A stretch of DNA of 64,000 bases from NCBI RefSeq assembly GCF_022829405.1, contig NZ_JAKSXW010000129.1:57337-121336 (forward strand), written 5' to 3'. Source of the stretch: Methylobacterium sp. J-076. GTDB taxonomy: Bacteria > Pseudomonadota > Alphaproteobacteria > Rhizobiales > Beijerinckiaceae. Positions within the stretch are counted from its first letter, which is position 1, and every line of letters begins with the position of its first letter. Positions 1 through 11,700 of this stretch are shown piece after piece. The notes under the pieces are model-generated. The model ran no database searches. It saw only the letters and a list, made by a program, of their open reading frames with translations, and had not been told where the DNA came from. Made by a program: the position numbers and the translations under genes.

Positions 1-89
1 TGACATCAGTGGGAAGATTGGCCGTCGCTTCCCGTTTGTGAGCGGCCCGCACATTGCGTCGATTGGAGCAGGGATTAAACCGAGTCCCA

Positions 90-1457
90 ATGAACGCGGC
101 CCTCGAAACGGCCGCTGCTACGTTCTGGAGGGGCGCCGTGGCTACATTCTCGGAAAGCGATCGATCCAAGTCCAAGGTGGCGACGGTGCTTCGCGTCACC
201 AGCGGCAACTTCTTGGAAATGTTCGACTTTTTTCTTTTCGGCTTCTACGCCTCCTCTATCTCCAAGGCCTTCTTCCCGGTCGCCAACGAATACGCCTCGC
301 TGATGCTGACGTTCGTGACGTTCGGCGCGGGCTTCCTGATGCGGCCCCTCGGGGCGGTGATCCTCGGCGCCTACGTGGACCGCATCGGACGGCGCAAGGG
401 CTTGATCGTCACCCTGATGATCATGGCCCTTGGCACGATCCTCATCGCCTTCGTGCCGAGCTACGCGACGATAGGTCTGTTCGCGCCCTTCCTCGTGCTC
501 GTCGGCCGCCTCCTGCAGGGCTTCTCCGCCGGCGTCGAACTCGGCGGCGTCTCGGTCTACCTCGCCGAGATGTCTACCCCCGGCAAAAAAGGCTTCTACG
601 TTTCGTGGCAGTCCGGCAGCCAGCAGGTCGCGGTGATGTTCGCCGCGATCATCGGCTACGCCCTGAACCATGCGCTCGTCCCCGCCGAGATGAACGACTG
701 GGGTTGGCGCATCCCGTTCTTCATCGGCTGCGCGATCGTGCCGTTCCTCTTCTACATCCGCCGCTCGCTTGAGGAAACGGAGGAATTCCTCCAGCGCAAG
801 GTGCGGCCAAGCACGCAGCAGATCTTCAGCTCGCTCGTCCAGAACTGGAGAATTGTCGGACTCGGCATGCTTCTCGTCGCCATGACCACCGTGTCGTTCT
901 ATACAATCACCGTCTACACGCCGACATTCGGCAAAACCGTCCTCAAGCTCTCCGATACGGACAGCTTGCTCGTGACTTTCTGCACGGCTCTGTCAAACCT
1001 GTTCTGGCTGCCCGTGATGGGGGCGCTGTCGGACAGGGTCGGCCGCAAGCCGCTTTTGCTGATCTTCTCGGCGCTGACCTTGCTGACGGCTTATCCCGCG
1101 CTGTCGTGGCTGGTCGCGAATGCGTCCTTCACGAACATGCTGATCGTCCTGCTTTGGCTGTCGTTCCTGTACGGCAGCTATAACGGTGCGATGGTTGTCG
1201 CCCTCACCGAGATCATTCCCACGACCGTGCGCACGGCAGGGTTCTCGCTCGCCTACTCGCTGGCCACGGCTTTCTTCGGAGGGTTCACGCCCCTGATCTC
1301 CACATGGCTGATCCAGGAGACGGGCAACCAAGCGGCGCCAGGATACTGGATGGCGTTCGGAGGGCTTTGCGGCCTCATCGCGACGATCGTCATCTACAGG
1401 GGCGTCGCGGTCAGAGACCGGCTGTCGAACCTCGAAACGACCGCCGCCCTGCGCTGA
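90..1457 (+). CDS. MFS transporter, metabolite:H+ symporter (MHS) type
   Basis: Predicted inner-membrane proton symporter of 455 residues, the usual size for the MHS branch of the major facilitator superfamily, whose members import citrate, tricarballylate and related organic acids. The sequence has about twelve hydrophobic segments. The loop after helix 2 carries the MFS signature (DRIGRRKG, about residues 99-106), and the second half repeats it as SDRVGRKP. The amphipathic [13 protein letters not shown] start of helix 1 is typical of citrate/tricarballylate symporters. I chose the ATG at 90 because the protein then begins just before helix 1; a TTG at 54 would add twelve residues with no clear ribosome site. 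No catabolic genes flank it, so the substrate is open. Family assignment is confident; a dicarboxylate or tricarboxylate substrate is an inference. Confidence 0.88.
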   Translation: MNAALETAAATFWRGAVATFSESDRSKSKVATVLRVTSGNFLEMFDFFLFGFYASSISKAFFPVANEYASLMLTFVTFGAGFLMRPLGAVILGAYVDRIGRRKGLIVTLMIMALGTILIAFVPSYATIGLFAPFLVLVGRLLQGFSAGVELGGVSVYLAEMSTPGKKGFYVSWQSGSQQVAVMFAAIIGYALNHALVPAEMNDWGWRIPFFIGCAIVPFLFYIRRSLEETEEFLQRKVRPSTQQIFSSLVQNWRIVGLGMLLVAMTTVSFYTITVYTPTFGKTVLKLSDTDSLLVTFCTALSNLFWLPVMGALSDRVGRKPLLLIFSALTLLTAYPALSWLVANASFTNMLIVLLWLSFLYGSYNGAMVVALTEIIPTTVRTAGFSLAYSLATAFFGGFTPLISTWLIQETGNQAAPGYWMAFGGLCGLIATIVIYRGVAVRDRLSNLETTAALR

Positions 1458-1839
1458 ACCGTCCACCAGTCCTCACGGTCGCCTGCCAGCCACCGTGCGT
1501 GCGACGGCCCGAGGACGGAGGGCGTTTCACTGTCGCGACGCGGACCTTCCGACCTTCTGAGTCGAGCGGGAGCGTGGCCCAGGCCAAGGTCGCGCGGCGG
1601 GCGGTCGCGGCCAGGCAGGCCTGCGGCTCGTTCAAGGCGGGTGATGACGTGCGGCCGGGCGGATTTGCGCTGCGTCGAACGCGGCTGCCCCAGGACACGG
1701 CGGGGGGTCGAACCGGTGCCCCTCGTCGGGCTTGTGCGTCTGCGGGACGTGCCGCCGGCCCCTGCCCGGTCAAGGGGCCACATAGCGTGACATCCCGCCA
1801 TGCGGTCTTGTCTGGCATTACGGGGGTGAGGAACCACGC
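1458..1839. other. intergenic, no gene recognised
   Basis: GC-rich spacer between the MFS gene and the SDR gene. Open frames here have no recognisable family or good start. A purine-rich GGTGAGGA just before 1840 is a plausible ribosome site for the SDR gene. Confidence 0.6.
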
Positions 1840-2475
1840 ATGGCACATGTTCTCGTCATAGGCGCCAGCAAGGGTATCGGGCTGGAGACCACGAAGGCGG
1901 CCCTGGCGGTCGGGCACAGGGTGCGCGCCTTTGCGCGGTCCGCCGCCGGCATCGGTCTGACTGACCCGGGCTTGGAACGGTTCACGGGCGATGCGGTGAA
2001 TGCGGGCGATGTCGCCGCCGCCCTGGAGGGAATCGATGTCGTGGTGCAGGCGCTGGGCGTGCCAACCAAGGATCTCATCGGGCCGGTGCGCCTGTTCTCG
2101 GACGCCACCAACCTGCTCGTGCCCGCGATGGAGACCGCCGGCGTAAAGCGGCTGATCGCCGTCACCGGCTTCGGTGCGGGAGACAGCCGGGATGCGATCG
2201 GACTTCTTCAGCGACTGCCATTCCGGTTGGTGTTCGGACGCGCCTATGACGACAAGGACGCGCAGGAGATGCGTATCCGCAGGAGCAGCCTCGATTGGAC
2301 GCTCGTCAGGCCCGGCGTCCTGACGCCCGGCGCCGCGACAGGTCGCTACAAGGTCCTCACGGAGCCATCGTCCTGGCGAAACGGCCTGATCTCCCGAGCC
2401 GACGTGGCAGGGTACATCGTCACCCAGATCGACCATCCGTCCCAGGTGCGGAAGGCCGTCGTCCTCGTCAGGTAG
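1840..2475 (+). CDS. NAD(P)-binding atypical SDR (NmrA/YwnB-like) protein
   Basis: Protein of 211 residues with a complete Rossmann fold of the atypical short-chain dehydrogenase class. It opens with strand 1 and the dinucleotide-binding loop VIGASKGIG (residues 6-14), followed by an acidic turn and a VVQALG strand near residue 65. The family size (about 200-215 residues) matches NAD(P)H-binding proteins of the YwnB/NmrA-like group, many of which act as redox sensors or reductases of unknown substrate. There is no canonical YxxxK catalytic pair in the expected place, in line with atypical SDRs. The start ATG has GGTGAGGA upstream. It is transcribed towards the type I secretion genes on the opposite strand and shares no operon. 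Substrate unknown. Confidence 0.82.
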   Translation: MAHVLVIGASKGIGLETTKAALAVGHRVRAFARSAAGIGLTDPGLERFTGDAVNAGDVAAALEGIDVVVQALGVPTKDLIGPVRLFSDATNLLVPAMETAGVKRLIAVTGFGAGDSRDAIGLLQRLPFRLVFGRAYDDKDAQEMRIRRSSLDWTLVRPGVLTPGAATGRYKVLTEPSSWRNGLISRADVAGYIVTQIDHPSQVRKAVVLVR

Positions 2476-2557
2476 GCAGGAGGCCGCGCGCGCTCCGCAT
2501 CGCCGGGGGCGGCTTCGAACGGGTGGCTGTCCTGGCCGCGGAGGTTCCCCTGGCCGC

Positions 2558-3907
2558 TCACCGCTCCTTCCAGGCCTTCGCGACCTGGTCGGTCAACGGT
2601 TTGACGAGGTAGCTCAGCACCGAGCGGTCGCCGATCTGCATGTGGGCCTCCACCGGCATGCCGGGGACGAGCCGCAGGCCGGTCAGACGCTCGACCTCTC
2701 CGGTCCCAAGCTTGATCCGGGCGAGGTAGTAGGACGCGCCGGTTTTCGGGTCCTGCGTCACGTCGGCGGAGACACGGGAGACGTCGCCGGCCAGCTCGGG
2801 CGTGGTGCGGGTGTTGAAGGCGGGAAACCGCAGCATGGCGAGCTGGCTCACACGCACGTTGTCGATGTCCTGCGGCTGGATCTTGACCTCGACCTGAAGC
2901 TGGTCGGCCTCCGGCACGATCAGCATGGCAGGCTCGCTGGGCGTGACGAGGCCGCCGATGGTGTGCACCGACAACTGATGCACGGTGCCGTCCTGGGGGG
3001 CGCGCATCTCGATCCGCTTCAATTGATCCTGCGCCGCGACGCGCTTCTCGACGAGTTCGGACCACTTCCCCCGGATCTCGGCGAGATCCTTGCCGACGTC
3101 GCTGCGCATCTCCTGGTCGATCTGCAGGATCTGCAGCTTGGTCTCGGCGATCTTGCCGCGGGTCGAGGCGGTGGAAGCGATGAGCTGGCCGCGCTCGCCC
3201 TGGAGGCGGGTGCTGTCGCGCTCCAGCGCCGTGACCCGTTGGAGCGGCACGAGGTTCTTGGCAAAGAGGCCGTGCACGCCCTTCAACTCGCTCTCGATCA
3301 GGGCGATCTCGCGCTCCTTGGCGGAGGCCTGCTGGGTCAGGCCCTCGATCTCCTCGGTGAGCTGGGTGACGCGCTCGCGCAGCTGCGCCTTCTGGCCCTC
3401 GCGGCCGGCGACGCGGGAGGTGAACAGCCGGGCCTCGCCATCGACGAGATGGGCCACCGCCCTGTCCCCTTCGGCTCGGGCCAGGAGGTCCGGCGGGAAG
3501 TTCACCGCGTCGGCGCCGTCCCGCTCCGCCTCGTCGCGGGCGCGGCGCGCCGCGAGTTCATCGAGCGCCTTGAGCACGATGTCGAGGTTCGCCCGGGCCT
3601 GGGTCTCGTCGAGGCGGATCAGGACATCGCCGGCCTTCACCCGCGAGCCCTCGCGCACCAGCAACTCGCCGACGACGCCCCCGGTCGGATGCTGGACCTT
3701 CTTGACGTCGGACTCGACCACGAGCTGCCCCGGCGCGATCACCGCGCCGGAGATCATCGTGTAGGTCGCCCAGCCGCCGATGCCCAGGACGAGGATCGCG
3801 GAGAGGGCGGTGGCCACCACGAGGTGGTCGCGGATCGAGCCCAGCGCGGTCTTGACCGGCGGGAGGGAGACGGTCGAACCGGCCCCGGCGCTGAGGGCAG
3901 ACGACAT
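2558..3907 (-). CDS. type I secretion membrane fusion protein (HlyD/PrtE family)
   Basis: Periplasmic adaptor of 449 residues linking the inner-membrane ABC exporter to an outer-membrane TolC-like channel. One membrane anchor lies at residues 30-53, followed by the first lipoyl half (VQHPTGGVVGELLVREGSRVKAGD), a long alpha-helical hairpin rich in E, R, Q and L (about residues 130-300), the second lipoyl half (MRAPQDGTVHQLSVHTIGG) and a beta-barrel domain ending in a conserved GMPVEAHM segment. Length and order match HlyD-family type I secretion adaptors. Its ATG overlaps the TGA of the ABC transporter gene by one base (TGATG), so the two are translationally coupled. No TolC gene lies in the window, so the outer-membrane partner must be encoded elsewhere. 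Confidence 0.95.
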   Translation of the reverse strand: MSSALSAGAGSTVSLPPVKTALGSIRDHLVVATALSAILVLGIGGWATYTMISGAVIAPGQLVVESDVKKVQHPTGGVVGELLVREGSRVKAGDVLIRLDETQARANLDIVLKALDELAARRARDEAERDGADAVNFPPDLLARAEGDRAVAHLVDGEARLFTSRVAGREGQKAQLRERVTQLTEEIEGLTQQASAKEREIALIESELKGVHGLFAKNLVPLQRVTALERDSTRLQGERGQLIASTASTRGKIAETKLQILQIDQEMRSDVGKDLAEIRGKWSELVEKRVAAQDQLKRIEMRAPQDGTVHQLSVHTIGGLVTPSEPAMLIVPEADQLQVEVKIQPQDIDNVRVSQLAMLRFPAFNTRTTPELAGDVSRVSADVTQDPKTGASYYLARIKLGTGEVERLTGLRLVPGMPVEAHMQIGDRSVLSYLVKPLTDQVAKAWKER

Positions 3908-5676
3908 CAGGCACTCTCCTGGAGGGGGACCGGGCCGGATCCGGGGCGCGATCTGACACCCGGCGCGGTGGCGGGCTCGGACGCCGGCACGGATGTCGGC
4001 CGCAGAACCCGCGTGAGGATCTCGTCCCTCGGTCCGAAGGCCTGGACGCGGCCATCGGCCATCATCAGCACGAGGTCGACGGCGGCCAGCGCGCTCGGAC
4101 GGTGCGCGACCACCACGCAGATGCCGCCCCGCTGCCGGACCCCGCGGATGGCGGCCGTCAGCGCGCCCTCCCCTTCGGCGTCGAGGTTGGAGTTCGGCTC
4201 ATCGAGCACCACGAGGAAGGGATCGCGATAGAGGGCGCGGGCGAGGCCGATGCGCTGGCGCTGGCCGGCGGACAGCCCGACGCCGCCCTCGCCGATGCGG
4301 GTGTTGTAACCGTCGCTCAGGCGCAGGATCATCTCGTGGACGCCCGCTGCCCGGGCGGCCGCGATCACCATCTCGAAGGGGGCTTTCGGCTCGAAGCGCC
4401 CGATGTTCTCGGCGATCGTCCCGGCGAAGAGCTCGACCTCCTGCGGCAGGTAGCCGATGTGGAGGCCGAGCGCGGTCTTGAGCCACTGGTCGAGCGCGGC
4501 ACCGTCGATCCGGACCTTGCCCCGCAGCACCGGCCAGACGCCGACCAGGGCGCGGGCCAACGAGGACTTGCCGGAGGCCGACGGCCCGATGATGCCGACA
4601 CCCTGGCCGGCCCGGATGGCGAAGCTCGCCTCCTGCACCACCAAGCGCGGCGTGCCCGGCGGCGCCACGCTGAGGCCCTCGGCCGAGAGCGTGCGCGTGG
4701 GTGCCGGCAGAACCAGCGACGGGCTCGGCTCCGGCAGTTTGGCGAACAGGTCCGACAGCCGGTGCCAGCTCTGCCGCGCCGCGACGAAGCCCTTCCAGTT
4801 GGCGATGGCGAGTTCGGCCGGTGCCAGCGCCCGGGAGACCAGGATCGAGGACGCGATGATGATGCCCGCACTCGCCTGATTGTTGATGACGAGCCAAGCC
4901 CCGAGCGCCAGGACGCCCGACTGCAGCGCCATCCTGAACACCTTCGAGCCGGCCCCGAAACTGCCGGCGATGTCGGCGACGCGCTGCTGGGCGACCATGT
5001 AGTCGCGGTTGGCCGAGCCCCAGCGGTCCGCCAAGCGGTCCTGCATGCCCATCGCGGCGAGGACTTCGGCGTTGCGGCGACCGGCATCGGCCAGGGCGTT
5101 GCGGCGCTGTCCGTGTCCGGTCGTGGCCTGCGACGGGGTGCGCGTGGCCCGGTCAGTGAACAGCGTCACCGTCACGAGGACCAGCGTGCCGGCGATGGCT
5201 GCGCAGCCGATCAGCGGATGAAACAGGAAGCAGATCAGCACGTAGAAGGGCATCCACGGCAGGTCGAACATCGCCGAGGGGCCGCTGCCGGAGAGGAATC
5301 CGCGCAGCTGATCGAGGTCGCGCAGGGGCAAAAGCCCGTCACCCGGCAGCGCGCCGCTCAACGGCGCGCGCACCACGATATCGAACACCCTGCCGCTCAG
5401 GGCCTCGTCGAGGGCGGCCCCTACCCGCGCCAGGACCCGCGTCCGGATCATCTCCAGCACGCCCTGGAAGGCGAACAGCACCAGGGCCAGGGCACCGAGG
5501 CCTATCAGGGTCGGCACCGACCGGCTCGGGATCACGCGGTCGTAGACCTCCAGCATGAAGAACGAGCCGGTCAGGTACAGGATGTTGACCAGCCCGCTCA
5601 TCACCGCGACGCCGATCAACACCGTGCGGCATGCGGAGAGCGCCGAGATCAGCTCGGATTTCACAGGTCTGAGCAA
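3907..5676 (-). CDS. type I secretion ABC transporter, permease/ATPase (PrtD family)
   Basis: Inner-membrane exporter of 589 residues that powers secretion of unfolded proteins with a C-terminal signal. The N-terminal half is a six-helix transmembrane domain (first helix about residues 17-37). The C-terminal half is a complete nucleotide-binding domain: Walker A GPSASGKSS near residue 365, ABC signature LSAGQRQRIGLARAL near 467, Walker B VVLDEPNSNLD near 490 and the H-loop histidine in AHRPSAL. There is no N-terminal peptidase C39 domain, so it fits the PrtD/RTX class and not the bacteriocin class. The start is a TTG at 5676; a GTG twelve bases on is an alternative. It lies downstream of the Ig-repeat protein gene, its most likely cargo, with a hairpin between them. 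Confidence 0.95.
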   Translation of the reverse strand: MLRPVKSELISALSACRTVLIGVAVMSGLVNILYLTGSFFMLEVYDRVIPSRSVPTLIGLGALALVLFAFQGVLEMIRTRVLARVGAALDEALSGRVFDIVVRAPLSGALPGDGLLPLRDLDQLRGFLSGSGPSAMFDLPWMPFYVLICFLFHPLIGCAAIAGTLVLVTVTLFTDRATRTPSQATTGHGQRRNALADAGRRNAEVLAAMGMQDRLADRWGSANRDYMVAQQRVADIAGSFGAGSKVFRMALQSGVLALGAWLVINNQASAGIIIASSILVSRALAPAELAIANWKGFVAARQSWHRLSDLFAKLPEPSPSLVLPAPTRTLSAEGLSVAPPGTPRLVVQEASFAIRAGQGVGIIGPSASGKSSLARALVGVWPVLRGKVRIDGAALDQWLKTALGLHIGYLPQEVELFAGTIAENIGRFEPKAPFEMVIAAARAAGVHEMILRLSDGYNTRIGEGGVGLSAGQRQRIGLARALYRDPFLVVLDEPNSNLDAEGEGALTAAIRGVRQRGGICVVVAHRPSALAAVDLVLMMADGRVQAFGPRDEILTRVLRPTSVPASEPATAPGVRSRPGSGPVPLQESA

Positions 5677-5721
5677 AGGAGCACTCCGCCAAGGTCCGGT
5701 TTGTCTCGGTCTTCCCGGGCC

Positions 5722-5757
5722 CGGGGCTGCCTGACATGCCCTGCAGGCAGCCCCGGA
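5722..5757 (-). terminator. strong hairpin between secreted-protein gene and its exporter genes
   Basis: A 13-base perfect inverted repeat (5722-5734 with 5745-5757) encloses a ten-base loop. It lies 39 bases beyond the stop codon of the Ig-repeat protein and 46 bases before the start of the ABC transporter gene, all on the minus strand. There is no T-run, so it may act as an attenuator or RNA-stability element as readily as a terminator. Either would give more cargo mRNA than transporter mRNA. Confidence 0.6.
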
Positions 5758-5795
5758 CGAACGCGATTGTCGTGAGTGGGCGTGATCGGCGGCGC

Positions 5796-8700
5796 CTACC
5801 CGAACGTTCCGTTGCCGAACGTGCTACGCCCTTCCTGGGCACCGAACTGGAGGTAATGCTCCATCGGGTCGATGCCGGCGGCCTTCACATCGGTGTAGGT
5901 CGCCTCGTAGGTCTTGGTGTCGAATCCGGCCGAAGGGTCGCGGCCTTCCTTCCAGCCATACGTGTCGTAGTGGAGGAGCGGATCGAAATTCGCCGCCTTC
6001 ACATCGGTATAGGCCGCGAGATAGCCCTTCGTGTCGAAGACCGCGTTCGGGTTGCGCCCCTCGTGCCAGCCGTAGGTCTCGTAGTGCTGGTAGGCGAAGG
6101 CAAAGCTGTCGCCACCGGCCGAGAGCGCAGCCTTGGCCACGTCCGTATTCGACAGAAGGTAGAACTCGGCGTCGAAGCCGGAATGCGTGTTGAGGTCGGT
6201 GGCTCTTCCGACGGCAGCGTAGGCCTCCCGTCCTTCGGCCTGGCCGAAGGAGATGTAATGGGCCAGCGGATCGACCCCCGCCGCCTTCACGTCCGGATTG
6301 CGGGCGAGGTACAGCTCGTTGTCGAAGTGGGCCGAAGGGTCACGGCCCTCCTTCCAGCCATACGTGTCGTAGTGGGTCAGCGGGTTCACCCCCGCTTCGG
6401 CCACGTCCCGGTTGGCGGCGAGATACCCAAGGGTCGAGAAGGAGGCGTTCGGGTCGCGGCCCTCGTGCCAGCCGAAGGTGGCGTAGTGGGTATCTGCATC
6501 GACACCGGCCTGCCAGACGTCGTGGTTGTTGGCGTAGTAGAAGAGATCGTCGACGAGCGGTGACCCGTCGTTCTCATTGACCACTCCGTCGCTGAACACG
6601 AACGTGTGGAGGCCGGTGACGGTGGTGCTGGAGCCGTCGGGCCCGAAAATCTGGGCGATCCCGCCCCGATCCTCGATGCCGGCATCGACCAGCCGGAAGC
6701 CGAACGTCGCGGTATCGCCGTTCACGGTCGGCAGGGCCTGCGGGACGGTGGCGTTCCCCGCAAGGTCGATCGCTTCGGCATGCAGGCTGTGACTTCCGGC
6801 CCCGAGGGCGCCGGAATACGCCCAATTGCCTTGGCCATCCACCGCCACGGCCCCCAGATCCCTGGTGCCGTCGAACACATGGACCGTCGTGCCGGCTTCC
6901 ACCCCGACATGGCCGGCGAAAGTCACGGAGTCCTGCCCGTTCACGTGGGTGAAGCTCTGGTGCAGTGCCGTGAGCTGAGGCGCCTTGGTGTCCACCGTCA
7001 GCGCGACGGCCTCCGTGGTGGCACTGTTGCCGGCGCCGTCCGTGACCACCGCATGGAACAGGTAGTGTCCGTCTGCGAGGTTCGTTTGGGCCACCGTCGT
7101 GCCGGTGTAGGTGGCGCCGCCATCCGTGCTGACCTGGTAGGCGACTGTCGAGCCCTGTTCCTGGCCCGCCAGCGCCAACCCGAAGCTGGTGGCGCTGGTG
7201 ATATGGTCCGTGTGGGATGGTCCGGTGTCGATGAGGTCGCTGAGCGCCAGCGTTCCAGCCGCCGGCGGCGTGGTGTCGATGACGAGAGTCGCGGGGACCG
7301 AGGCCTGAGAGACGTTGCCGGCCGCATCGGTGGCCGTCGCCGTGAGGGTGTTGGCGCCCTCCCCCAGCGCCGTGGTGGGAACGAGGCTATACGTCCCGTT
7401 CGCTCCGGCGACGGCGGTACCGAGCACCGTCGTGCCGTTCGAGACGGTCACCGTGGTGCCCGCTTCCGCCGTGCCCGTGATGACCGGCGTCGCATCGTTC
7501 GTCGTGCCGGGCAGGGTCGTGATGGACAATCCGACGGGGGCCACCGTATCGACGGTCAGGTTCACCCCGGCGGAGGCGGCGGAGGTGTTGCCGGCCGCAT
7601 CGGTGGCGGTCACCGTGAGGGTGTTGGCGCCCTCCCTCAGTGCCGTGGTCGGGGTGACGCTGAAGCTGTTGCCGGCTCCCGCCACGGCGGTGCCGATCAC
7701 GGCACCGTTGTCGAAGATGGTCACCGTCGTGCCGGCTTCCGCCGTCCCGCTGATGACCGGCGTGGTGTCGTTGGTCGCGACCGGCAGGCCCGTGAGGGAG
7801 GGTGTGCCGGGGGCCACCGTGTCGACGGTCAGGTTCACCCCGGCGGAGGCGGCGGAGACGTTGCCGGCCGTATCCGTGGCGGTCGCCGTGAGCGAGTTGG
7901 CGCCCTCCATCAGCCCTGTGGTCGGGGTGAGGGTGAAGGTGCCGTTGATGCCGACGACGGCGGTGCCGATGGCGGCGCCGTTGTCGTAGACGGTGACGGT
8001 CGTGCCGGCCTCGGCCGTACCGGTGAGGGTCGGCGTGGTGGTGTTGATCGGCCCGTTCTGGACGGCGAGGGTCGGCACGTTCGGTGCGAGCGTGTCGATG
8101 GTCAGGTTCACCCCGGTGGAGGCGGCGGAAACGTTGCCGGCCGCATCGGTGGCCGTCACCGTGAGGGTGTTGGCGCCTTCCCCCAGCGCCGTGGTCGGGG
8201 TGAAGCTGAAGGTGCCGTCGGTTCCGGCCACTGTCGTGCCGATCGCCGTCGTGCCGTCGAAGATGGTGACGGTCGCGCCGGCCTCGGCCGTGCCGGTGAG
8301 GGTCGGCATGGTGGTCTTGATCGGGCCGCCGACGGTGTCGAGGCTCGGCATGGGCGGTGCGTGCGTGTCGACGGTCAGGTTCACCCCGGCCGAGGCGGCG
8401 GAGGTGTTGCCGGCGACGTCCGTGGCGGTCGCCGTAAGCAGGTTGACGCCCTGGGCGAGAGCACCGGTCGGGGTGAAGGTGAAGGTCCCGTCCGTGCCGG
8501 CGACCGCGGTGCCGATCGCCGTCGCACCGTTGAAGACGGTGACGGTGGCACCGGCCTCGGCCGTGCCGGTGAGGGTCGGCGTGGTGTCGTTGGTCGTGAG
8601 GCCCGGCGCTGTGAGGGACGGGGCGCCCGGGGCCGCCGTATCGATGGTCAGATTCGTGCCGGCCGCCAGGGAGACGTTGCCGGCCGCGTCCGTGGCGGTC

Positions 8701-11700
8701 GCCGTGAGGGTGATGTCACCCGGGGCCAGGCCGGCGGACGGGGTGAAGCTGTAGTGCCCATCCGTGCCGGCGACGGTGGTGCCGAGCACCGACGTGCCGT
8801 TGAGGATGGTGACGGTGGCGCCGGCCTCGGCCGTGCCGGTGACGGTCGGCGTCGTGTCGTTGATGGGAGCGCCGAACGGCGTGATCGTGGGAACGCCCGG
8901 TGCGCTCGTGTCGATGGTCACGTTCACGCTGGCGGCGGGGGAGGCATTGCCCGCCACGTCCGTCGCGATCACCGTGAGGACGACGTTGCCCTGGGTCAGG
9001 GGGGTAGTCGGCGTGATGCTGAAGCTACCGTTGGCCACGGCGACGGCGGTGCCGATCACCGTGGCGCCGTTGAGGACCGTGACGGTGGCGCCGGCCTCGG
9101 CCGTGCCGGTGACGGTCGGCGTCGTGTCGTTGGTCGAGGCCGGGAAGGTCGCGATCGTGGGGGCGACCGGCACGGTCGTGTCCAGCAACACCTCCAGCGG
9201 TGCCGCCGGAGAAGTCGTTCCCGTTCCGCCCGGGCCCGTCGCGGTGACGAGGAGGGCGTTGCTGCCCTCGCTGAGCTGCGTGGTCAGCTCGACGCTGAAG
9301 TGACCGTCGGCATCTGCGGTGCCGGTGCCGAGCGGTGTGCCGGTGCTCGTGGTGATCGTGATGAGATCACCGGCCGTGGCCGTGCCGACGATGATCGGCG
9401 TGCTGTCGTTGGTCGGCGGAAGGAAGGTGACCGTGGGGGCACCGGTCACGGCGGTGTTGACGGTGAGCGCGGTGGGGGCCGACGCGGCCGAGACGTTCCC
9501 GGCCGCGTCCTGGGCGATGGCGGTCAGGGTCGTCAGCCCGTCGGGCAGGGGCACGCGCGGCGTGAGGCTGAAGGCGCCGTTGGTGTCGGCGGTGGTGGTG
9601 CCGAGCACCGTCGTGCCGCTGAGGACGGTGACGGACGCCCCGGCCTCCGCCGTGCCGGTGATGGTCGGCGTGGCGTCGCCGGTCGGAAGGGCGAAGGGGG
9701 TTATCGTGGGGGCGCTCGGCGCGGTCAGGTCGACGAGGAGCGGGCTGACCGGCCCGACCGACACGTTGCCGGCCGCATCCCGTGCCGTCACCCCGATCGA
9801 GGCGGTCCCCTCCACGAGGGCGGTGGTCGCCGTGACGACGAAGTGGCCATCCGCGGCGGCGACGGCCGTCCCGATCGCCGCCGTCCCGTCGAGGAGCGTG
9901 ACGATCGCGCCGGCCTCCGCCGTGCCGGTGAAGGTCGGCGTGGTTTCGTGGGTTGAGGCGGCGAAGGCCGCGAGGACGGGGGTGGCCGGGGCCACCGTGT
10001 CGATGGTCAGGCTCACGCCGGTGGAGACCTCGGAGAGGTTCCCGGCCGCATCCCGTGCCGTCGCGGTGAGGACGTAGCCGCCGTCGGCAAGCACGGTGGC
10101 GGGGGTGAAGCTGAAGACGTTGCCGGCGGTGGCGACGGTCGTGCCAAGCACGGTATTGCCGTTCGAGATCGTGACCGTCGTGCCCGCCTCCGCGGTGCCG
10201 GTGATGGTCGGCGTGGCGTCGTTGGTCGGCGCGGCGAAGGCCGCGAGGGTCGGGGCGGTCGGCGCCACGGTGTCGATGGTGAGGCTGATGCCGGCGGAGG
10301 CCCCGGAGAGGTTGCCGGCCGCGTCCCGCGCCGTCGCGGTGAGGAAGTTGGCCCCTTGGGCGAGCTGCGTGACTGGCGTGAAGCTGAAGGCGCCGTTGGT
10401 GTCGGCCGTGGCGATGCCGAGGGCGGTGCCGTTGTCGGAAATCGTGACGGTCGCGCCGGCTTCGGCCGTGCCGGTGAGCGTCGGCGTGGTGGTGTTGGCC
10501 GGCCCGGTGAAGGGCAGGAGGGTGGGCGCGTTCGGCGCCACCGTATCGACGGTCACGCCGATGCCCGCGGAGGAGGTGGAGAGGTTTCCGGCCGCATCCC
10601 GCGCGGTGGCGGTGAGCAGGGTGAGCCCCTGGTTCAGGGCGGAGGTCGGGGTGACGCTGAAGTTTCCGTTGGCGTCGGCGACGGCGGTGCCGAGGACCGT
10701 CGCGCCGCTCAGGATCGTGACGGACGCGCCGGCCTCCGCGGTACCGGTGAGGGTCGGCGTGGCGGTGTTGATCGGGCCGACGAAGGGCGTCAGGGAGGGG
10801 GCGCCCGGCGCCACCGTATCCACGGTCAGGCCGACGCCGGTGGAGGCGGGGGAGAGATTGCCGGCCGCATCCCGGGCGGTCGCCGTGAGGAGGTTGAGAC
10901 CCTGGCCGAGGTCTGCGCCCGGCGTGAAGCTGAATGTGCCGTTGCCGGCGGCCACGGCGGTGCCGAGCGAGACGTTGTTGTCGGAGATCGTCACGAGCGC
11001 GCCGGCCTCCGCCGTCCCGGTGATGGTCGGCCGGGCGACGTTGATCGGGCCGCTGAACGGGCCGATGACGGGTGCGTTCGGCGCCACCGTGTCGATGGCC
11101 AGGCTGACCCCGGTGGAGGGGGTGGAGATGTTGCCGGCCGCGTCCTGAGCAGTGGCGGTGATGAGGTTGATGCCCTGGCTCAGGGCCGCCGTGGGCGTGA
11201 AGCTGAAGGTCCCGCCGACGCTGGCGACGGTGGTGCCGATCACGGTGCCGTTGTCGAAGAGGGTGACGGTGGCGCCGGCCTCGGCCGAGCCGGTGATGGT
11301 CGGACGGGTCTCGTGGGGCGAGCCGCCGACGGGGGCGATGACGGGGACGTTGGGCGCCTGCGTGTCGATGATCAGGCTGACGCCCGCGGACACGGCAGAG
11401 ACATTCCCGGCCGCATCGCGGGCGGTCGCGGTGATGAGGTTGGTGCCTTGGACCAGGGCGGCGGCCGGCGTGAAGCTGAAGGTCCCGCCGATGCCGGCGA
11501 CGGTCGTGCCGATCACGGTGCCGTTGTCGAAGAAGGTGACGGTGGTACCGGCTTCCGCCGTCCCGGCGAGGGTCGGTGTGACCGTGTTGAGCGGGCCGGC
11601 GACCGCCGCCAGGGACGGGGTGACCGGCACCACCGTATCGATGACGAGGCTCACCCCGGTGGAGAGGCCGGAGACGTTGCCGGCCGCGTCGCTGGCGGTC

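Noticed and set aside
6606..9956. Plus-strand open frame of 1116 codons opposite the Ig-repeat gene
   Set aside because: It is the antisense of a GC-rich tandem repeat; the translation is R/G/D-rich low complexity with no family features.
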